50,351 nucleotides of DNA from Pseudoalteromonas sp. 3D05 (GCF_002723455.1 NZ_PDUS01000022.1:31147-81497), one strand, 5' to 3'. Numbered from the stretch's first letter, positions 32,983-42,642 are shown. A program made the numbers and translations. The notes: generated by a model not told the origin, from the letters alone.

Positions 32983-35151
32983 ATGAAATTATTGATCAAA
33001 CTCATTTTAGCTTTAAGTGTATTTACAGCTCCGGTATTAATTGCAAATGAGATAACACAATTTGATTCGTTTGTAGCCGCAATAAAAGAACAAAAAGATA
33101 AAGAAATGCTGGCTCAAGAAGGAGCAAGGTTGCTTGAAAGTGAGCTTGCTGATAGCCAACGTGTTTTCGTTCTTCACAGAGTTGCACTACTGCACAATAA
33201 GCTGGGAGATTTTACTAAAGTAGAGAATTACTTGAATCAACTTGAGGAGTTGCTTACGCGGTTTAAAAGTTCTGAATATCAGGGGAAATTATTTATTACT
33301 CGTGGAGATTTGGCTATAAATCTCGGGCAATTTATAACAGCACAACGAAATTTTGAGCAAGCAATTAAATTCTTTGAAAAAACAAAAGACCATCGGATGC
33401 TAAGCCATAGTTTACGGTTTTACTCTTTTGCTCTTAAAGAGAGCGGTAAATTTAGTGAAGCGATGCGAGCTGTAGAAAGGGCCAAAATTGCGGCGACTAT
33501 GGCAAATAACACACCTGTTACCATGGCTGCTTATAATGCTGAAGCAATGATTTATAGTGATCTAAAGTTGCCTGTTAAAGCGTTAGAAATTCAGTTAGAT
33601 CTCTTAGATTATGTAACGAATCAGGCAGAATCCCCCGAAAATTGGTATGGTCAATTATATTACAGTATTGGTAAAAGCTATGCAGATTTAAAAGATCATG
33701 AAAAAAGCCTCGATGCGTATTTAAATGCATATAAGTATGACAAAAAAACTCAGTTTTTTAATTATGCGGGGTCTGACCTAATTAAAATAAGTCAACAGTT
33801 GATGGCTCTTGAACGATATGCTGAAGTACCCGTTTTTTTAGAAGAGGCGTTGACGCTTTTCACTGAGTTAAAAAGTGAAAGAAATATTGCATGGACTAAA
33901 GGTAATCAGGCTGAGTTACTTACACATACACAGCAATACGCAGAGGCTATTCTTCTTTTTGAAGAAGCACTTGAAAGCTTAGATAAAATTGAAAGTAAGG
34001 TACTACATCAACAGCTTTCACTATCTTATGCTAAAGCGCTTGTGGGTAATAATGATCATATGAAGGCTCTGAAGATTTTAAATAAGCTCAATACCAGCGG
34101 TGTTACACAGAGTTCTCAACATACATTAACAAACTTATTAGCCACAGTTTATAGCCAACTAGGTCGTTTTGAAGAAGCCTTTGCTATGAAAAATATGGCA
34201 TACAATAAACTAACAGACGAAATGAATAATGAGAGTAACTCACGCGCGCTAGGGTTAGCAGCACAAGCGCAATACCAAACGTCTCAGATCGAATTAGCCG
34301 AAATGAAAGCAGAGCAGGAAGTTAATGAAATTAAAAATCAGCAAAATATGTTTATTGCTGCTGGTGTGGCGCTGATACTTCTACTCAGTTTTATTGGCTT
34401 GTATTTACTCTATCGTCAAAAACGCAAGTTGGCTCAGCAAGAAGCGACAATATTAAATAAGTCGCTTATGATGAAGGACCAATTATTAGCGGATGTATCA
34501 CACGAGCTTCGCACACCTTTAACGGTGTTAAAATTAAATATAGAGTCACTAGAGCATAACTTGATAGATGATCCAGACGCGACATATAAACTCTTACATG
34601 TCAGGTTGGACAGCCTAAATAAATTAATCTCTGATATATATGAACTTGCTCAGGCTGATAGTGGATATCTAGAGTTACAAAGGGTGCAGTGTGATGCGCA
34701 TGAGCTCGTTTCAAGCTTCTCAAATGACATTGAACTGTTAGTGACTAAAGCGGGTTTATCATTTGAAAGTAAAGTTGATATACAATTAAACGCTTCAGTA
34801 TCAATTGATGTTCATAAATTAAATCAGGTTATTTATAATCTCGCGCGCAACAGTATTAACTACACAGATTTACCAGGTAAAGTAGAGTTTAGTAGCGAGA
34901 TCATTAATAACGATTTGATTCTATGCTTAAGTGATTCCAGTCCAAGTGTCAGTGTAAATGATTTAGATAAAATCTTTGACCGTTTATACCGTTGTGACAA
35001 ATCAAGAAGCAGAGAATCCGGTGGTTCAGGCTTAGGACTGGCAATAAGTAAAAAAATAATATCTTTACATGGGGGGACTATCAACGCATCGCTAAGTGAA
35101 TTAGGCGGCGTCAGCGTGCTCATTACTGTTCCTTTATACTTAAATAAATAA
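32983..35151 (+). CDS. TPR-sensor histidine kinase (first of a related pair)
   Basis: A 722-residue membrane kinase. A signal peptide (MKLLIKLILALSVFTAPVLIA) exports a long helical region of about 400 residues with tetratricopeptide repeats (for example GQFITAQRNFEQAIKFFEK and HEKSLDAYLNAYKYDKK). A coiled coil and one span (456-477) follow. The HisKA box is LADVSHELRTPL with phospho-accepting His507, and the ATPase domain has NLARNSINY, a diverged DSSPSVSV in place of DxGxG, and GSGLGLAIS. The TPR domain would sense a periplasmic peptide or protein. A 65-residue ORF and an OmpR-type regulator follow on the same strand. The kinase at 36766 is a clear paralogue. Confidence 0.88.
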   Translation: MKLLIKLILALSVFTAPVLIANEITQFDSFVAAIKEQKDKEMLAQEGARLLESELADSQRVFVLHRVALLHNKLGDFTKVENYLNQLEELLTRFKSSEYQGKLFITRGDLAINLGQFITAQRNFEQAIKFFEKTKDHRMLSHSLRFYSFALKESGKFSEAMRAVERAKIAATMANNTPVTMAAYNAEAMIYSDLKLPVKALEIQLDLLDYVTNQAESPENWYGQLYYSIGKSYADLKDHEKSLDAYLNAYKYDKKTQFFNYAGSDLIKISQQLMALERYAEVPVFLEEALTLFTELKSERNIAWTKGNQAELLTHTQQYAEAILLFEEALESLDKIESKVLHQQLSLSYAKALVGNNDHMKALKILNKLNTSGVTQSSQHTLTNLLATVYSQLGRFEEAFAMKNMAYNKLTDEMNNESNSRALGLAAQAQYQTSQIELAEMKAEQEVNEIKNQQNMFIAAGVALILLLSFIGLYLLYRQKRKLAQQEATILNKSLMMKDQLLADVSHELRTPLTVLKLNIESLEHNLIDDPDATYKLLHVRLDSLNKLISDIYELAQADSGYLELQRVQCDAHELVSSFSNDIELLVTKAGLSFESKVDIQLNASVSIDVHKLNQVIYNLARNSINYTDLPGKVEFSSEIINNDLILCLSDSSPSVSVNDLDKIFDRLYRCDKSRSRESGGSGLGLAISKKIISLHGGTINASLSELGGVSVLITVPLYLNK

Positions 35152-35264
35152 CATCTTATGACATTATCCATATTCTCTCCATAATATTGAGTTGTAATAA
35201 CCATATTAGAATTTAAAACCAAAATAGTATTTTTGGTGTAAACTTATATGGATAGCGCTTAGAT

Positions 35265-35462
35265 ATGTCAGTTTCTTATACAAAACTATCGACCCTTGGC
35301 TTTATCAAGTCAACAACACCCATTGAGCAGGATTTACTTTGTGAGTTGGAAAATAGTGATGATATATATGATGTATTATCAATGTTGTTATTTGACGAAA
35401 CATTATCATTAACTTTTAGATGCTCGATAAAAAAGCATTTAAAAACAATTCAAATAAAATAA
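35265..35462 (+). CDS. 65-residue protein between kinase and regulator, unknown
   Basis: A short ORF with no signal peptide or membrane span. It is acidic in the middle (CELENSDDIYDVLSMLLFDE) and basic at the end (KKHLKTIQIK). The ribosome site is weak. It lies 113 bases after the kinase and 12 bases before the response-regulator gene, so its translation may be coupled to the regulator. It could be an anti- or co-regulator of the pair; no family is recognised. Coding status is moderately supported by position and AT-rich codon use like its neighbours. Confidence 0.55.
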   Translation: MSVSYTKLSTLGFIKSTTPIEQDLLCELENSDDIYDVLSMLLFDETLSLTFRCSIKKHLKTIQIK

Positions 35463-35474
35463 ACAGGCTCATTT

Positions 35475-36155
35475 ATGCATCATGTTTTAATTGTTGAAGA
35501 TGATATTGATATTGCTCAACAAGTAATGCTTTTTTTTAAAGCGGCAGGTTTTAAGTCAACACATATTGATGATGGTGCAAAAGTTGTCTCTTGGGTTAAA
35601 GAAAATAAACCCGATACAATAATAATGGATGTAATGCTACCTAATCAGTGTGGGGTCGAGTGTCTAAAGAAGATTAGGCTTTTTTCGTTAGTACCTGTAA
35701 TTATGGTTACAGCCAAAGTTGCTGAGTCAGACCGATTAAAAGGGCTTGAACTGGGGGCTGATGATTATGTTTGTAAACCCTTCAGTGCGGCTGAGTTAGT
35801 AATGCGTGTGAAAGCTATATTACGCCGGTGCTCACAAAATCAACATACAGAGGCTGAGCAGGCCATCGAAATAAACACTGAAAACCTAACTGTAAAATTA
35901 AAAGGCAACTTGCTTGCTCTTACTAAAGTAGAATTTGACATTTTTTCACTCCTGTATAAATCACCAAGCCGTGTGTTCTCTAGACAATATATTCTTGAAT
36001 ATGTGCAACCGAGCAACTTGGATATCACCGACCGAGTGATTGATAGCCATATTAAAAACATCCGCAAAAAACTTAAACACTTAAATTTCTCTCCTAAAAT
36101 AGTTGGCTCTGTATATGGAGCCGGCTATTGCTTCAATAAAGATGAAATAGCTTAA
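35475..36155 (+). CDS. OmpR/PhoB-type response regulator
   Basis: A 226-residue regulator. The receiver domain has E8, D9, D10, phosphoacceptor D52 in IIMDVMLP and Lys in VCKPFSAAE. A winged-helix DNA-binding domain follows (about 130-225: LTKVEFDIFSLLYKSP, VIDSHIKNIRKKL, GSVYGAGYCF). It is the only regulator gene between two related TPR kinases, so it may serve both. It ends at a bidirectional terminator. Confidence 0.94.
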   Translation: MHHVLIVEDDIDIAQQVMLFFKAAGFKSTHIDDGAKVVSWVKENKPDTIIMDVMLPNQCGVECLKKIRLFSLVPVIMVTAKVAESDRLKGLELGADDYVCKPFSAAELVMRVKAILRRCSQNQHTEAEQAIEINTENLTVKLKGNLLALTKVEFDIFSLLYKSPSRVFSRQYILEYVQPSNLDITDRVIDSHIKNIRKKLKHLNFSPKIVGSVYGAGYCFNKDEIA

Positions 36156-36164
36156 CCAGTCAAT

Positions 36165-36195
36165 AAAAAAGCCAGTATTCTATTACTGGCTTTTT
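36165..36195. terminator. Bidirectional terminator between converging units
   Basis: AAAAAAGCCAGTA (36165-36177), loop TTCTAT, TACTGGC (36184-36190) and five T. It serves the regulator on the plus strand and the unknown gene at 36206 on the minus strand. Confidence 0.88.
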
Positions 36196-36205
36196 GCAGT
36201 TTAAA

Positions 36206-36682
36206 TTACACCTTACACCTTGTGCTTTGCATACTGGTTGCTTTTGGCCCGGTGAACAAATTTATCAATAAGTTGTAATTTTCTATGAGCTTTGATTCAT
36301 GTTCTTTACGCGATGGACACAAAGTATTTTGAATATAGTTGCTCAGATAGGGCTCTTCTATAGGAAGCAGCTCCGGTAAGTTGATATAAATACTTATGTT
36401 ATTACCATTGAAGTCTGAATGACTTAAATACCATCTTCCTGCTTTCAATTTTTTACTAAAATACTGCTGAATAATTTGCTTTTCTTGAGCTGAGAGTTCT
36501 TCTTGTTTGTTTGATTTTATGAAGCTGGATAATATTAAAAATGCTGATCCAATCGCTACCGAACAAATTAAATAGCAAGGCAGTAAGTCAGCTATTGTTT
36601 TCTTTTTTTTAAGTGAGAGCTCTCTATGGCGTTTATCAATTATCTTTACCCAATCTCGGTGTTTTAATGTTTGCTGTGTCAT
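36206..36682 (-). CDS. 158-residue single-pass membrane protein, unknown
   Basis: The N-terminal 30 residues are basic (KHRDWVKIIDKRHRELSLKKKK). One membrane span follows (about 33-54, LLPCYLICSVAIGSAFLILSS), and a soluble C-terminal part of about 100 residues with two Cys (in TLCPSRKE and STRCKV) that could form a disulfide outside the membrane. GGAGAG is a good ribosome site for ATG 36682. It lies downstream of the second TPR kinase on the same strand with an 83-base gap, so it may be part of that signalling unit. No family recognised. Confidence 0.7.
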   Translation of the reverse strand: MTQQTLKHRDWVKIIDKRHRELSLKKKKTIADLLPCYLICSVAIGSAFLILSSFIKSNKQEELSAQEKQIIQQYFSKKLKAGRWYLSHSDFNGNNISIYINLPELLPIEEPYLSNYIQNTLCPSRKEHESKLIENYNLLINLFTGPKATSMQSTRCKV

Positions 36683-36765
36683 GTTTTCTCTCCATCACTG
36701 TATTGTTACATTTAAACAATTAAATATGGATAGAAAATGGATAAGATATTAATTTGTATAGTTTT

Positions 36766-38769
36766 TTAATATTTAAGTGGGAGTAACACCCTCACACATA
36801 GCCCCCCGTATTTACCTTTTTTTATTTTAATTGAACCTTGCATAAGCTTTAGCAAGCTAGCACATATTGAGAGCCCTAAGCCTGAACCATCAACAGATTT
36901 AGAGCGTGTATCCTCGACTCTGTAAAGGCGTTCAAATAAATGTTCAATATGTGATTCTGAGACGCCAGGAGCACTATCATCCACTTGAATAATAAGTTGT
37001 GTTGGATTTAGGCGAACTTTAAATCTAATTAATCCAGGGTTATTTGTGTACAAACAAGCATTATTGAAGATGTTATAAATTATCTGATCGAGTTTGTGTT
37101 TATCAATAAAAATACTTTGTTTTTGTGAAACCGCATTGTCTATGATAAATGTGAGCCCTTTATGCTCTGCCATTGATTTAAGGTCTTCAGAATAGGTTTT
37201 AAATAAATTGACAATAGAGTAGGTTTGATTGTTTAAACTCATAGATGCATTATCTACTTGCGATAATTGATAGACATTACTTATCAAGTTATTTAGTTGA
37301 CTAATTTTGTCATTGATTTTTTGGTATGCAAGTGATTTATCTTCCTGTAAATCATGCTCTAAGCTTTCGATATTGAGCTTGAGGACACTCAAAGGCGTTC
37401 TTAATTCATGAGAGATGTCGGCTAACATTTTGTCTTTCAAATTCAAGCTGGATTGATAAAGCTTAGCTTTGTACTTAGCTTTTCTGTGTTTTATATAGTA
37501 AAGGCTGATTATCAAAATACACAGTAGAAATACTACTGAGTATGCAAGTAACCATATTTTTTTCTCAAGCCTTTGTGTTTTCAGTTTAGCTTGGCTGACA
37601 ATATTGTTTTGTTCAGATGTAATAAGCTTTTGTCTTTGGACAAGTGAATCCACTTGGTGCATATAATTCGTAGTAGCCACATTTAAATAGTTTACTTGAA
37701 TGATGTTGTGATATGAGTCAACTTTATTCCAATGCAGAATTGCTTTTTCAAGATCGCCGGTTAATTCAAGAAGTAAAGCACTGTATCTGTGGTACTTTAA
37801 AAGCAGTACTTCGTTATCAATATGTTCTAGTTGCCGCTGAATTTTGTGCAAAGTTTGTGTACTTAAAAGTATGTTTTTTTTCGCTAACGACACTTCTAAC
37901 AATTGCATTAATGAATAAGTTTTATAAATCGGCGAGTCTGTTTCTAGTGCAAACGATACACTTTTATTTGCGTGCTTGAATGCTTTATTTAATCGGTTTG
38001 TTTTCAAGTAACTTAAGGATAATAGTCTATGCGTAACAGAGAGCTGCTGCGGAGCTTTCAAACTAGATAGATACTCGAGTGTGCTAATGAGCTGTGTTAT
38101 TGCAAGATGATAATTAGTCTGCTTAATTGTTATTTTAGCTAAACTTAAATTAGTGGAAGCAATATTAAATTTGTCCTGTGATTTTTTATCGTTCTCAAGT
38201 GCTTTTGAGTAAAGGTAGGCTGCCTCCTCTAACTTATTCAACCTACTAGATATTTCAGCTAGGTTGTAATACACACTCGCTATTAGCCCCCAGTTTGAAC
38301 TTTCATCAAGAAGTGCTAATGCTTTAGTTTGCTCTTGCATAGCCAGGGATAAGTTGCTCTGTGTTTCATATAAAACACCTAGGTTACTGTGGGCTTTGGA
38401 AAGTAATTCATTTTCGCCAATTTCTTTCGCTATTTTTTTGGCTAAGAGATAATGTGTTGTGGCATTTTTTAATAATAAAGAGCGTCGATGATTGATCCCC
38501 AGCTCAGTGTGCAGTTTGAATAGCTCTGTGTTAGACAGGTGTGTATAGTTTAATAGAGGCTTTAAAACTTCAATGGCCTTTTTATGGTTACTCGCTTTTC
38601 TTAGTGACTTAGCAAACTCCATCTGTTCAAAAAATGAATCTAAGCTTTTTCTTGAGATGTCTAAATTTTCATTTGCTACAGATGTTTCGATTTTTTTTAT
38701 TTTGGCATCAGCAACAGCTAAAGTTGAAAAAGATAATATTAACACTAAGGGGTATATAAAGTTGTACAT
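36766..38769 (-). CDS. TPR-sensor histidine kinase (second of the pair)
   Basis: A 667-residue kinase with the same plan as the one at 32983: signal peptide (MYNFIYPLVLILSFSTLAVA), TPR repeats over some 350 residues (for example SSRLNKLEEAAYLYSKALEN), coiled coil, one span (KKIWLLAYSVVFLLCILIIS), HisKA box LADISHELRTPL with His454, then ATPase motifs NIFNNACLY, DDSAPGVS and GSGLGLSIC. The HisKA regions of the two kinases are nearly identical. ATG 38769 is preferred for its signal peptide; an in-frame GTG at 38802 would add 11 residues, and neither has a clear ribosome site. No own regulator gene adjoins it. Confidence 0.87.
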   Translation of the reverse strand: MYNFIYPLVLILSFSTLAVADAKIKKIETSVANENLDISRKSLDSFFEQMEFAKSLRKASNHKKAIEVLKPLLNYTHLSNTELFKLHTELGINHRRSLLLKNATTHYLLAKKIAKEIGENELLSKAHSNLGVLYETQSNLSLAMQEQTKALALLDESSNWGLIASVYYNLAEISSRLNKLEEAAYLYSKALENDKKSQDKFNIASTNLSLAKITIKQTNYHLAITQLISTLEYLSSLKAPQQLSVTHRLLSLSYLKTNRLNKAFKHANKSVSFALETDSPIYKTYSLMQLLEVSLAKKNILLSTQTLHKIQRQLEHIDNEVLLLKYHRYSALLLELTGDLEKAILHWNKVDSYHNIIQVNYLNVATTNYMHQVDSLVQRQKLITSEQNNIVSQAKLKTQRLEKKIWLLAYSVVFLLCILIISLYYIKHRKAKYKAKLYQSSLNLKDKMLADISHELRTPLSVLKLNIESLEHDLQEDKSLAYQKINDKISQLNNLISNVYQLSQVDNASMSLNNQTYSIVNLFKTYSEDLKSMAEHKGLTFIIDNAVSQKQSIFIDKHKLDQIIYNIFNNACLYTNNPGLIRFKVRLNPTQLIIQVDDSAPGVSESHIEHLFERLYRVEDTRSKSVDGSGLGLSICASLLKLMQGSIKIKKGKYGGLCVRVLLPLKY

Positions 38770-38861
38770 AAGAAGGCAAAATGGAAATGAGTTATATAAC
38801 ACTAGCCGTCAAATGTGTCTTAATTATGGAGGGGAGGGTTGTGTTTTAATTTTATTGAGGT

Positions 38862-38892
38862 ACAAATAAAAGCCCCGCATAGATACGGGGCC
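38862..38892 (-). terminator. cysK terminator
   Basis: Minus strand: GCCCCG, 8-base loop, CGGGGC (38892-38873), then TTTTATTTG. Confidence 0.82.
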
Positions 38893-38919
38893 TGAGGTAT
38901 TTAGTATATCGAGAATATA

Positions 38920-39888
38920 TTACTGTACGAGTTCTTGATCAGAAAATTCATCAGCGAATAACGGGCTAGAAAGGTAACGCTCGGTCGCACTTGGTAAGAT
39001 AACAACAATGTTTTTATCTGCGTTTTCAGGCTTTTCAGCAAGACGCTTAGCAGCTACAACAGCGGCACCTGATGAAATACCCACTAAAATACCTTCGTTT
39101 TTCATAAGTTCATGAGCCATTGAAATTGCATCTTCATTAGATACTTGCTCAGCAGCGTCTACAACTTCTAAGTCTAGGTTGCCCGGGATAAAGCCTGCGC
39201 CAATACCTTGAATTTTATGAGGACCAGGTTTAACTTCTTCACCAGCGAGTGTTTGGCTGATAACGGGTGAGTTTGTTGGCTCAACAGCAACTGATAGCAC
39301 ATCTAGCCCTTTTTCTAGTTTTAGATAACGGCTAACACCTGTGATTGTACCGCCTGTACCAACACCTGCAACGAAGATATCAATTTTTCCGTCCATTGCT
39401 TCGAAGATTTCTGGGCCCGTTGTTTCAAAGTGAATTTTAGGGTTTGCAGGGTTTTCGAATTGTTGTAAAAGAATGTACTTTTGAGGATCACTTGCTTGAA
39501 TTTCTTTCGCTTTTTCAATAGCGCCATTCATACCTTTAGCACCATCTGTTAACACTAGATTTGCACCTAATGCTTTAAGAAGCTTACGACGCTCTAAGCT
39601 CATTGTGTTTGGCATAGTTAGCGTTAACTTGTAGCCGCGTGAAGCTGCAACAAAAGCAAGCGCGATACCTGTATTACCAGATGTTGGTTCGATTAATTCT
39701 TTATCTTTAGTTAGAACGCCCGATTTTTCTGCTTCCCAAATCATTGAAGCGCCTATACGACATTTTACACTAAAGCTTGGGTTACGAGATTCTATCTTGG
39801 CAAATACATTCCCAGACGTTACGCGGTTAAGCTTGACGATTGGTGTGTTACCAATCGCTAATGAGTTATCTTCAAAAATGTTAGACAT
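38920..39888 (-). CDS. cysK: Cysteine synthase A
   Basis: A 322-residue PLP enzyme making cysteine from O-acetylserine and sulfide. The PLP lysine is in NPSFSVKCRIGASMI (Lys near 43), the substrate loop is PTSGNTGIALAF, and the phosphate loop is GTGGTITGVSRYL. The length and the SVKCR form match CysK rather than CysM. A perfect inverted repeat (39958-39992) lies 70 bases upstream and may be regulatory. Single-gene unit with its own terminator. Confidence 0.97.
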   Translation of the reverse strand: MSNIFEDNSLAIGNTPIVKLNRVTSGNVFAKIESRNPSFSVKCRIGASMIWEAEKSGVLTKDKELIEPTSGNTGIALAFVAASRGYKLTLTMPNTMSLERRKLLKALGANLVLTDGAKGMNGAIEKAKEIQASDPQKYILLQQFENPANPKIHFETTGPEIFEAMDGKIDIFVAGVGTGGTITGVSRYLKLEKGLDVLSVAVEPTNSPVISQTLAGEEVKPGPHKIQGIGAGFIPGNLDLEVVDAAEQVSNEDAISMAHELMKNEGILVGISSGAAVVAAKRLAEKPENADKNIVVILPSATERYLSSPLFADEFSDQELVQ

Positions 39889-39957
39889 AATGTTCCCTTG
39901 GAAGCAATTAATTCAATCGGGATCAAATCACGTATGTGTTCGATCTATAATAACCAC

Positions 39958-39992
39958 ACTTTACTTTGCCCCATAAAAAACGAAAGTAAAGT
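39958..39992. promoter_or_regulatory. Inverted repeat upstream of cysK
   Basis: ACTTTACTTT (39958-39967) and AAAGTAAAGT (39983-39992) are perfect 10-bp arms around a 15-base spacer. It could be a regulator site or leader hairpin for cysK. A second inverted pair, AGGCTTAT (40015-40022) with ATAAGCCT (40034-40041), lies further upstream. Confidence 0.45.
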
Positions 39993-40063
39993 TTGGCTAT
40001 AACATATAGCGAATAGGCTTATAGCATTTAGTCATAAGCCTTATAATCAGCGGCTAACAGCTA

Positions 40064-40088
40064 AAATGAGCTCTCTATTGAGGCTCAT
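40064..40088 (-). terminator. Terminator of the DUF5916 gene
   Basis: Minus strand: AATGAGC (40088-40082), CTC-AATA-GAG inner stem, GCTCATT, then TTAG. The T-run is short. Confidence 0.5.
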
Positions 40089-40095
40089 TAGTTAA

Positions 40096-42429
40096 TTATA
40101 AAAGCCAAGCATAGCTGAATTTAGCAAATAAAGTGCGCTGTTCTTTAGTGATGGATGAAAGCTCATCATCTTGATAGCCTGTATCGGAGTAGCCTGCAAA
40201 GAAAACTGTTTGTGGGTTTAGTTTGTAAGAATACAACAGCTGTGTAGCTAATTTTTTATATTGGCTGTCGACATCTTCAATATAGTTGCTTTTATTCCTT
40301 TCGAGATCTGTGTAGATAACGGCAAGCCTTAAGAAGCTATTTACATTGAATTGATAGGTCAACCTGACGTCACTTAAATTAGCGGTAAATACGTCACGGC
40401 CGTTTGCGTCTAACTTCTCATAGGTATGACGAAGGCGTATTTCAAAGTGCTTACCCAAATTCATATTTAAAATCGGGCGGATCCGAAGCTTGTTGCCAAC
40501 ACGATTATTGGCCAGATCTACTGCATTACCCGTGTACATGTATAAAGAAGCAAATAATCCAGCTTTGGGCTTAAAGTTACTGTATAAACCAATACCATTT
40601 TCGCTGAAAAGATCAGTATTATTGTCGATGTCTAGTCGAGATTTATCATGACGAAGGCCAGTTCGGTTTCGGTGTTCCATAGATAGTTCAAAATAACTTT
40701 GCAGAGGGCCATTGACTGAAAAGCTAGTTTGGGCTTCTTTTTCTAGTAATTCGTTATTTTCGTTATGTGTAATATCCCAATCCGCATACCAATTAGCACG
40801 ATTCCACCAGTTGTGCTTTTCACCATACCAGCGATATTCCCCACCAGTGGTAAACTTTTGAAAATCAACTTGCGAAATAAACCCTAAATCAGCACGTAAA
40901 TCGGCATCGCGGTATTGGTAATCGGCAAAAGCTCGCCAATATTTTTCATCGTGTTCATATTTTACAAAGTAGCCAGTCCCTGATTGTTTATGTTGATTAA
41001 GAACTCGTAAAACACCTTCATTAAAATCACAATCCTGATTTATTTCACAAGGCTCAGGATCAGCGTCTAAACAACTCTCACCATCACACAACTCATTTAT
41101 AAATTCATCGCTGTATTGTGTGTCAGACTTTAAGGCTTGAAGTAAAAATGTATCATTCACTGTCGGTTTAAACTTACCATCAATACTCAATACACTGTTT
41201 TGGTAATCATCACTTTGGCGGTGTGTTATTGTTGAACCCAATGACAAAGCTGACGCAAAATCATATCGATAACGCAGCGCAGCGTTTTCACTTTTACTGT
41301 CAAAAGAAACAAGTGAAGAACCAAGATTCCCGGGGATTAAAACGTTTGTTTGACTGTCGTTGGCAACAAAGCCTGCAAAAGTATGACCGTTCTTGCTGCC
41401 TGTAATTTTAGTTCCGTAGTCGGGCTCTGCAATATTTCGGGTATGTATTAAGTTTAGTGTAGAGGCAAAATAGTCTGCATTATCTAAAAAGAATGCCCTT
41501 TTTTCTGGAAAAAACAAGCTAAAGTTATTATTAACACTCAGCTGTGCAACGTCAGCCTCTACCTGAGAAAAATCAGGGTTAATGGTAGCATTAAGCGTAA
41601 TATCGGGAGTGATACCCCACTTTACATCAAGGCTTACTTCAGTATTTTGATCGGCTTGCCATTCACCTACCTCAGTTGCATCTATGTCGCGGTTTTCACT
41701 TTTTCCAGTTACCACAGAAGGAATAACAGCTACATTGTTACCTTGTTTTGCTTGTTGAAATCCTATGTAACTGGGCATCTGACAAATCCAACAATTGTTA
41801 CCATGATCTATTTGCATGCTCGAAATACGCAAACGTTCACTTCTGGGTAAAAACCGTAAAAATTCCATAGCCATGGTTTTATTAGCGATACTGTCATCAA
41901 AGTTAAGTACACGCAGAGGTATGGCTACTTCAACCGTATAACCATTTTCATGAATAATGCCCACACTATCCCAAATACCGTCCCATGATGAACTTTCGCT
42001 TTTAGTAAGTTCATTTTCAATTGAATCTTGTTGGACACCAAGAGGGTTTATAAAAAATTGATATGCAAGTTGGGAGTTATTGTAAGAGTCTATCTTTAAA
42101 CCGACTAAGTCATCGTCCCAAGCAGCATCACGATCACGATAAAATGCGCGAATATCTTCAGGGTTTGAATCTTGTGCATCAAATCCGATAAAAAGAGTTT
42201 CACCATTTTCGTAAACGTATACGTTGGTGTTCACCGGGCTTTTAGTATTTTCGTAAGGCCAAGTTACATTATCTATGACTATTTTTCTGGCTTGTTTCCA
42301 GCTTGGTTCATCTAATTTTCCATCTACAGTGGCTGATTGAGGGATGTAAGGTAGTTTAATAGGTTGAGTAGCCGAAATAGCGTTAAAGGAAGCGCTGATA
42401 AAGGCTGCACAGATAATTGATTTGTACAT
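40096..42429 (-). CDS. DUF5916 outer-membrane protein with CBM9-like domain
   Basis: A 777-residue exported protein. A signal peptide (about 1-20, ending NAISA) is followed by a CBM9-like beta-sandwich (about 25-225: SATVDGKLDEPSWKQARKI, ETLFIGFDAQDSNPEDIRA). The remainder is a DUF5916 region rich in alternating aromatic strands, ending in TLFAKFSYAWLL. An aromatic C-terminal strand of this kind is typical of outer-membrane barrels. A cluster of Cys and acidic residues near 430-450 (CDGESCLDADPEPCEINQ) may form a metal- or disulfide-stabilised loop. Function is not established for the family. Monocistronic. Confidence 0.85.
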   Translation of the reverse strand: MYKSIICAAFISASFNAISATQPIKLPYIPQSATVDGKLDEPSWKQARKIVIDNVTWPYENTKSPVNTNVYVYENGETLFIGFDAQDSNPEDIRAFYRDRDAAWDDDLVGLKIDSYNNSQLAYQFFINPLGVQQDSIENELTKSESSSWDGIWDSVGIIHENGYTVEVAIPLRVLNFDDSIANKTMAMEFLRFLPRSERLRISSMQIDHGNNCWICQMPSYIGFQQAKQGNNVAVIPSVVTGKSENRDIDATEVGEWQADQNTEVSLDVKWGITPDITLNATINPDFSQVEADVAQLSVNNNFSLFFPEKRAFFLDNADYFASTLNLIHTRNIAEPDYGTKITGSKNGHTFAGFVANDSQTNVLIPGNLGSSLVSFDSKSENAALRYRYDFASALSLGSTITHRQSDDYQNSVLSIDGKFKPTVNDTFLLQALKSDTQYSDEFINELCDGESCLDADPEPCEINQDCDFNEGVLRVLNQHKQSGTGYFVKYEHDEKYWRAFADYQYRDADLRADLGFISQVDFQKFTTGGEYRWYGEKHNWWNRANWYADWDITHNENNELLEKEAQTSFSVNGPLQSYFELSMEHRNRTGLRHDKSRLDIDNNTDLFSENGIGLYSNFKPKAGLFASLYMYTGNAVDLANNRVGNKLRIRPILNMNLGKHFEIRLRHTYEKLDANGRDVFTANLSDVRLTYQFNVNSFLRLAVIYTDLERNKSNYIEDVDSQYKKLATQLLYSYKLNPQTVFFAGYSDTGYQDDELSSITKEQRTLFAKFSYAWLL

Positions 42430-42642
42430 AAATGCTTATAAAAGTTCAAACTAGGGGTATGTTATAAATTTGCATGTTTGTTAACAAATGCAACGCGATA
42501 GGGCGCATATATTTACGTTTAAATCAGTTTGAGCCCTGTTGTGGTGGTAATTTATACGATCAAACATAAATCTGCCTAATTTATAACAAAAATAAATTAA
42601 AACGTGGTAAAAGGTTAATATCTATATCTTAAAGTGAACGTT

